Source: Lytechinus pictus
Lineage: Eukaryota; Echinodermata; Echinoidea; Temnopleuroida; Toxopneustidae
Assembly (NCBI RefSeq): GCF_037042905.1
Contig: NC_087257.1
Span: 12,746,001-12,810,000, forward strand
Direction: 5' to 3'
Length of the DNA stretch: 64,000 nt
The notes beneath the pieces are model-generated. The model was not told the origin of the DNA. It saw nothing but the letters and a program-made list of their open reading frames with translations, and made no database searches. The stretch's first letter is position 1, and the number at the start of each line of letters is the position of its first letter. The position numbers were made by a program, and so were the translations under genes. Positions 58,000-64,000 of this stretch are shown one piece after another.

Positions 58000-60900
58000 G
58001 AAGAGGGAAAGGGTTCAACATACATGTATCATTATTCAGCTTCTACCAAAAAAGCCCAACCAATCCAGCGATCAACTCAGCAGAATCGAAAAGTCTAAAC
58101 ACTTGTCCGCACACTATACTCCACCATAGTGTGAACACAGTAATGACAAAAAGAACATTCCTAGGGTCTGTAACCTCCGAGACTTGGGACCGACACTGCC
58201 TCAAATTGGTGACACACCTGAGCTCGACACGGGCTGCCGAACATAGCGACAGACATAGATATACTCCTTTCCCACCACCCCTGGGGCCGCACCGCTCAAT
58301 TACGCCTCTAATAGATGGCTCTACAGAGCAGCGGCATGTGTGCCTCAGAAGGAGTAGTCTCGGGGTCCTGACTGTTTCAGCGAATTGAATCATGATCAAT
58401 AGGGGCGACTTCATCAGAACTACTTTGGTGCTCGAGCCTGCCGTTTCTTATATGATTAATTAGCATTAAAAAATATCTCACTTATTTTCTGCTTTAACCT
58501 ACAAGTTTATCCTGAAGAAGACCCATCCCTTCACATCAGACATAAAAAAACATAATTTCATTAGTATCGTGACAGACATTGCAATCATTTTTCAGATTTC
58601 AAAATTAAAATTGGGATAGCCAAGCAACATAGGCTCTGCTCTTACCAGCAACAGAAGAAGTTTTCATGACGACTTCTACTTTTTAGTGAAAGATGTTATA
58701 AGCTACTGGAAATGCTTGCATTTGATTGGCCGAGAGCAAACTAGTCAGTGAAAATCACAGACAATACCCTTCATGAAACACTCCCCAGATGAATAACGAA
58801 GATTTGACAAAAGAGGGCACCATCACATTCTGTGCCAAAATTTGATGGACAATAACACCATTGATGAGTGTTGATGTCACTAGGAGAGTTCAGTAACCAT
58901 GAAAATTGCTCTCTTTTGGCCAAGTTATGAAAAAATGTTCTCACAAAAGTCCCATGAATCCTGTGAATACCGAATGACGATCCACAGCATTTATATTGCG
59001 CCGTATTTCTGTTAAACACATTCATAGGCGCAGGCTCATCCAATTACAAAGCAGTATGCAGTTTGGTGCTGATTTTTTTAATGACATACCAGAAGAGAGT
59101 TTCTCATCAATATTTGTCCTTTGACAACTTTCCTTGATTTTGATTGACTGAGAAGCACAGGTATTTGACTGTTACTATGGTAACTGTCGGATAAAACAGA
59201 ATTCGTCGGATGAAAATCTGACCTGTGGCAGTCCCTTTGTGAAATGTTCACTGGAGAGGAAAAAACTAGCGAAAAGCTGTATGAACTGCACCGAGTGACA
59301 CCAGGTTGATAATCCAAGACTAGATCTTCACCATCATCTTTCCTCATCCCTTCCATTCATTTCATGCTCCTCTTGGCGGAGTCAATTAAATCTTATTCTG
59401 AAGATTCTCAAAGACAACAAACCGATGCCATGAACTCTAAAGAGCGAAGGTCCATCCCCCTTGGGGTGAACGTTCGCTCCCCCATGAAAGGGGAAGAGTT
59501 CCTCACGTTCCACTGCCAAGAGAACATTGAACTTTGCGAAACTTACTCGGAGGGGGCGGCTGCAGGAGAGGAGTCACGAAACTTGCTATCAGAGAACAGT
59601 GGCTGTTCTATAAATGTTTCAACAATAACTGATCATCAGCAGTACCGGTCCTTGGATTAAATTCCTGAACCCTTAGACTGAATTGACACGCTACCTAACC
59701 CTTGTCAAAGTTCAAACGCTTAACCTTACATTATCCTTACAAAAGTAAAAGCAACCACACTCCCTAATAATGGCTTATCATCGAGAGTCTTTGCAAAAGG
59801 AGGGTGTATGTTGATGCTTCTACAAGCATAAGAGAGACAGGGTAGAATAGCTGGTGGAGACGTGGTCTAGAACTTCAGAATCAAGGCTCAAATCTCAGTC
59901 AAATGTTAGTAATCCTTCGGTGTGTGGCACTTTAGAAACCTTATTACTTGGTCCCTTGGAGGAGACTAAAAGCTCTTGGTTCCCTGGTTACTTACTAGCA
60001 AGCATTCATGATTTATTTTATAGTGGTCAGGTTAAAATAAAACCTAACCACAAACTATTTCTGGTTCACCATATTTTAATTGGAATAGAAAGAAGGGTTC
60101 CTGACCAAGTATGGACAACATAAAAAAGGTGGTTTTCTTATGTTGTGTAGCTATTAATTTGCATAACTATGCAACACAGTCACATTGTTCTTGGTACTAT
60201 CCGACCATCCAACTCTCGACATAAAAAATTTACACAAGCGCTATAATTGGCTGTATATTTTAACCCTGATACACTTTATAGAAAATACAGACACATTTTC
60301 TATATCATTCCTTGCATCAAATATTGACATTTATAATCACAAACCTACCATGAAACTTCTGTTTATTTAGTCATAAAGTTTTTTTAAGGGTTGCTGTCAT
60401 TTTTCACTAATCATTATTGAATTCATCCATAATTGAGATCCTCTGTTCGTAATGACCAATTCTTATTTTCTTTGTCATAATTCACAAAAAGCTTTGCAAA
60501 ACATTCCTGATCCAGCCTGTCAGACTCAAACTCAAACGACAGCTTGTATTGCGAGAGTACATTAATGGGAGAGCAGTGGGGGGGGGGGGGGGGTTGATGC
60601 ACCTCAGATAACCCTAAAAGGGGGAACTCTTTAATCAAGAGCAGCGCGAACATGACTTCTCAATTAGCTCAAGGGGGGAAAACAATGGATTCCATTACAT
60701 TCCCCAAACAGGATATTTACAGCACATTATGCAATATCCAATGATTTCCTGTCGCCTTATGTCCCGATGTGTCCAACCTCCGAGCGCTCAATTAAAGAAA
60801 TTAATTAATTCTTCCATTCGGTGGTATGGCAATTGGATTAGTGGCGTGGAGATTTTGCAAAGTCATCTGGGAGTTTTCTCTCTCCCATGATGCCGATGGG

Positions 60901-63900
60901 TGCATGCGCGGCCTGCTGCCGGTGTCCCCTTTTGGAACAACGTCAATGTGACCAACATATAATAACAGGAAAGTACATGACCATGATCTCCACCTCAACA
61001 TCCTCCTCCTTTTCCTTTATTTCTTCCTTGATGGATGTCAATAATATCACCCCCAGCCCCCTCTCCTGTTCCTTAAAAAAATTGTTTTCTCCTGCCAACT
61101 CCTATTGCAGTTATCAAATGCAAGTGCACATACAACTGGATCAATATCCTTATATTTTGAGGTTAACAGGCTGGAACTGGAATTTGCGATTTTTATACCA
61201 GACATTCATTATTTAGCATTAATGTTTTAAAATTGTTTTAGATCAGATATGTACACAAAATAGTGATACACTTCTTGCCAATCTATCTGTGATATAGAGA
61301 AAACTTATAGCTACAATGTATTTAAAGACTTTTTGATCTTAATGGCAAACTTCATTTGAAGCTTTTAGGTATAATATAAACAGAATCTAATTAATCTTAT
61401 ATAAGTGCAGGCATGCATGACTGAATTAAATGACCAAGGATTTTATTTTCTGTAAAAACTTCCGTACTTTGTTAGGCCCTGATGACTGGAATGAATTAAA
61501 ATATGTAGAAAATCACCATGTCAAAATAATACTATTAGTATTTGGCCTGCTGTGAGATATTAATAATTTCAAAATTTCACAAAACAGCATAAAATAAAAT
61601 GAACAATGGAATATCATATTTGATGTGACAAATGATCAAAATGGCATATCAATCAGTGTCCTTTAGCTGCCAAACAGATGACGCAATGAACACATTTGCT
61701 ATCTTACTTGATGAATGTATCAAACAAGAGAGGATTTAGCATTTAATTAAATTCATATCACTGCCAATCCGATAAATCTGTTTCGTCAACCACTTTACAC
61801 CACAAACAATAACACATATAAGAACATGTTCCACCTGTGAACGCAACACAGCACCAACGACGGATCCCCTACGGATCTTAATTCAATGTACGCTACTGTT
61901 AATGAGAGTGTTCCATTGTTTATGTGATAATTTAATTCCTTTCTCTCGGGGTATGTGTCGAGCAGGGGAGGTGATTAACAAATAATTAGTGCAATTATTT
62001 CTGGTAATGAATTTGCTGATGGAACAAAGAATATTGAACATTAACCGGGGGCTATCATTTTCACTTCTGGAAGTAAGTTCGTTTATTTTTTTAAGGGAAA
62101 GTTTTTTCAGTGGCAGGGATTACAGTAATTTGATTTACAGTGTACATGAAGATAAATAAATTTGAAGTGTTGCATACCTGTGAAAATGTGAAATTTGAAG
62201 TGTGTCAAAAAATTAAGACAAGGGAAAATAAAGTAAAAATGACTGAGAAAAAAAGAAAGATAATGACTATGCTAAAACCATAGTCATGTGACAATAAAAA
62301 AACCCATTTATCAAAAAAGAGAATATTCTGCTTCATTTACTTTTACAAGTGCGCCCTTGACTACCGTAATACTGGCTTATACTGCTAAAGACACTATTTT
62401 CAAGTTAAGTACTTTCACTTAACATAACTACTGCTTTTATGATGAATTTCCCTCAAAATACACTGTTCTTTTCGCTATAATAATGAAGAAGAACAGAAAA
62501 AACATATAAAGTTTAAATCTGTGTACTTTAGAGTGTACAGCATTTAACCTTAACCCTAACCTTACACCTATACACATACAAACCCCATAGGAATCATAAA
62601 TCGGCATTTCTGAGAAAACACAGCTTACGGCAAAATTGTCCTTTGAATGAATTTCAGAGGCATCAGGTCAAGACGTCTAAGATTTACAGAAGCCAACTAC
62701 TCATAAAGATGACCTTCCTTGCCATCGAGACAGATACCTGTAAAGCGTAGTCACGTTCTGCCGTCTTACGACAATCAATTGTTCTCAGCTTGAAACGATA
62801 GAGGGCACTATTTAATGAAAACCCGAAGCTCAGGATATCTTTATATCAATCATTATATTGAAAAGAAGTTTTCAGCATAAGCTGGAGATATGATTATTAA
62901 ACGTAACAAAAAAATCTGAGATAAAATACAGGGATTCTAACACGGTCTTCAAAATGCATTTTACAGAGATAAGGAATATCGTTTCTGTTAGGGTAGTTAG
63001 TATTTTCATGGTACATGTATAATGGTCTCATAGACCACCCACAGCACAAGGATTTGCAATCAAAAGCAACGCAGCAATGGCCAATCAAAAGCATTCTTAC
63101 ATAGATGGAGTGATCAATACACCCACCAACAACCAATCAGAATCAGGATTTACAATTGGTAATAATGATCACAAAGCTTTATGAATAATGTGCCTTGGTC
63201 TTCAGTAACCAATGTTCACTTTGCGATTCATTTAAATAAAATGACTTGACAGAATTCATCACGAGAAGTTCAAAGAAAGTATGCCAGAAGACCCCAGAAT
63301 GAAACCACATCTACATTTTGGATGAAATGTGAGCAAGATGTGTATTCCCTGGCCAGAATGAAGAGAGGCACAGACGACAGTTTCTCGTCGAACCGGACAG
63401 GATATGGCACATTTCACAATAGTTTTGCACTTCTCGTCTTTCCTACCATAGGAAGAAGGGGACATTGAAAAACTTCCGCTATGTTCACCTAAGTGTGAAT
63501 CACTGGTTCCAGTTTCCTTTAGAAGTATTTTTTTTCCATCTTTGAATGTTGCTTTGTTGCTTAGCATCTACCATAACATAGATTGATTGCTAGTTCAATG
63601 GTATAAAAACTCAAACTAAACTTGTATTAATTTTATCTTTACATGTATATATTTACAAATTAATTCAAAAATGAGCATAACATTTACAAAATAATCACTT
63701 CAAAAGTTAAAAGGCGAAGTACTGGTTAATGGGATGCTCTGCCAGTCACAATGGTGAAAAGAAAGCACCTAGTAGACTTAAAAGAAGTTAAAAGAAGAAC
63801 ATTCTGAAGGCTGTCTTTCATTCCTGCTTAAATTTTTCACCTTGAAATTCTTGTCTTCCAATAAAAACCCTTTCCAAATAGATTGTGTGGTTAGAAGTAA

Positions 63901-64000
63901 CGTTTGTGCTAAAGATAGTAAAAATATGCCAAGTTTGAAAATCTTCCATAAAGGGAGGAATCGATACCCGCTCTTGTTCTCAAGTAATAACTAGGACGCA
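58000..64000. other. Intron or upstream region of the PTPRN-like gene; no exon recognised
   Basis: If the gene's earlier exons are to the right, this lies in one intron. Three stretches (58040-58440, 60700-60960 and 61800-62060) are less AT-rich or motif-dense and free of repeats I can see. Other parts are AT-rich with poly-G (60580) and poly-A runs. No further part of the phosphatase domain was found on the minus strand. Confidence 0.4.

Noticed and set aside
58043..58414. 123-codon minus-strand frame as a gene
   Set aside because: No domain, no supporting splice or start context; kept only as a possible regulatory or repeat island.
40560..60595. Long G, C, A and T homopolymer runs as special signals
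   Set aside because: Scattered mononucleotide runs of varied length, some possibly affected by sequencing error; no consistent position relative to genes.
62540..62575. Telomere-like TTAACCCTAACC words
   Set aside because: Only one or two imperfect units; no array.

Overview
This is eukaryotic nuclear DNA: AT-rich, mostly non-coding, dense in transposons, hairpin elements, simple repeats and homopolymer runs. I see no bacterial gene layout, operons or CRISPR array. The mix of CR1-like LINEs, tRNA-derived SINEs, small terminal-inverted-repeat elements and a split gene of the PTPRN (IA-2) family points to an invertebrate animal. A marine deuterostome, most likely an echinoderm such as a sea urchin, is my best guess, but it rests on the style of the repeats and is an inference.

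The only cellular gene I recognise is on the minus strand. Two exons (55485-55623 and 47122-47193) encode the C-terminal end of the phosphatase-like domain of a PTPRN/PTPRN2 homologue. They join in phase 0 across an intron of about 8.3 kb and end at a stop codon after the family's C-terminal residues. The signature has Asp where active tyrosine phosphatases have Ala, as in the catalytically dead secretory-granule receptor IA-2. Earlier exons must lie beyond the right edge of the window, because I could not find the preceding part of the domain in 55.6-64 kb.

Layout. 1-10.9 kb: intergenic-looking sequence with an ACT microsatellite, a hairpin element and SINEs. 11.0-17.8 kb: a minus-strand LINE split by a second minus-strand LINE that keeps a 941-codon endonuclease/reverse transcriptase frame; the outer LINE has GATA-type repeats at both ends. 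18-27.8 kb: sparse, with a SINE and small hairpin elements. 27.8-29.9 kb: a degenerate satellite of about 97 bp. 30.3-30.5 kb: a SINE. 33.1-35.1 kb: a 2-kb foldback element holding 21-bp minisatellites and a perfect 131-bp palindrome. 35.4-46.7 kb: further TIR elements and an ATC-rich duplicated block. 47.1-55.6 kb: the PTPRN-like gene end; its last intron contains a 4.8-kb inverted repeat with a smaller TIR element inside one arm. 55.7-64 kb: the next intron, with a tandem duplication, a GC-richer TIR element and single-copy-looking sequence that may be regulatory.

The genes do not form a pathway here. The unusual content is structural: nested retrotransposons, two large inverted-repeat systems and several families of non-autonomous elements. 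The intronic inverted repeat would fold into long double-stranded RNA if the PTPRN-like pre-mRNA is transcribed through it.
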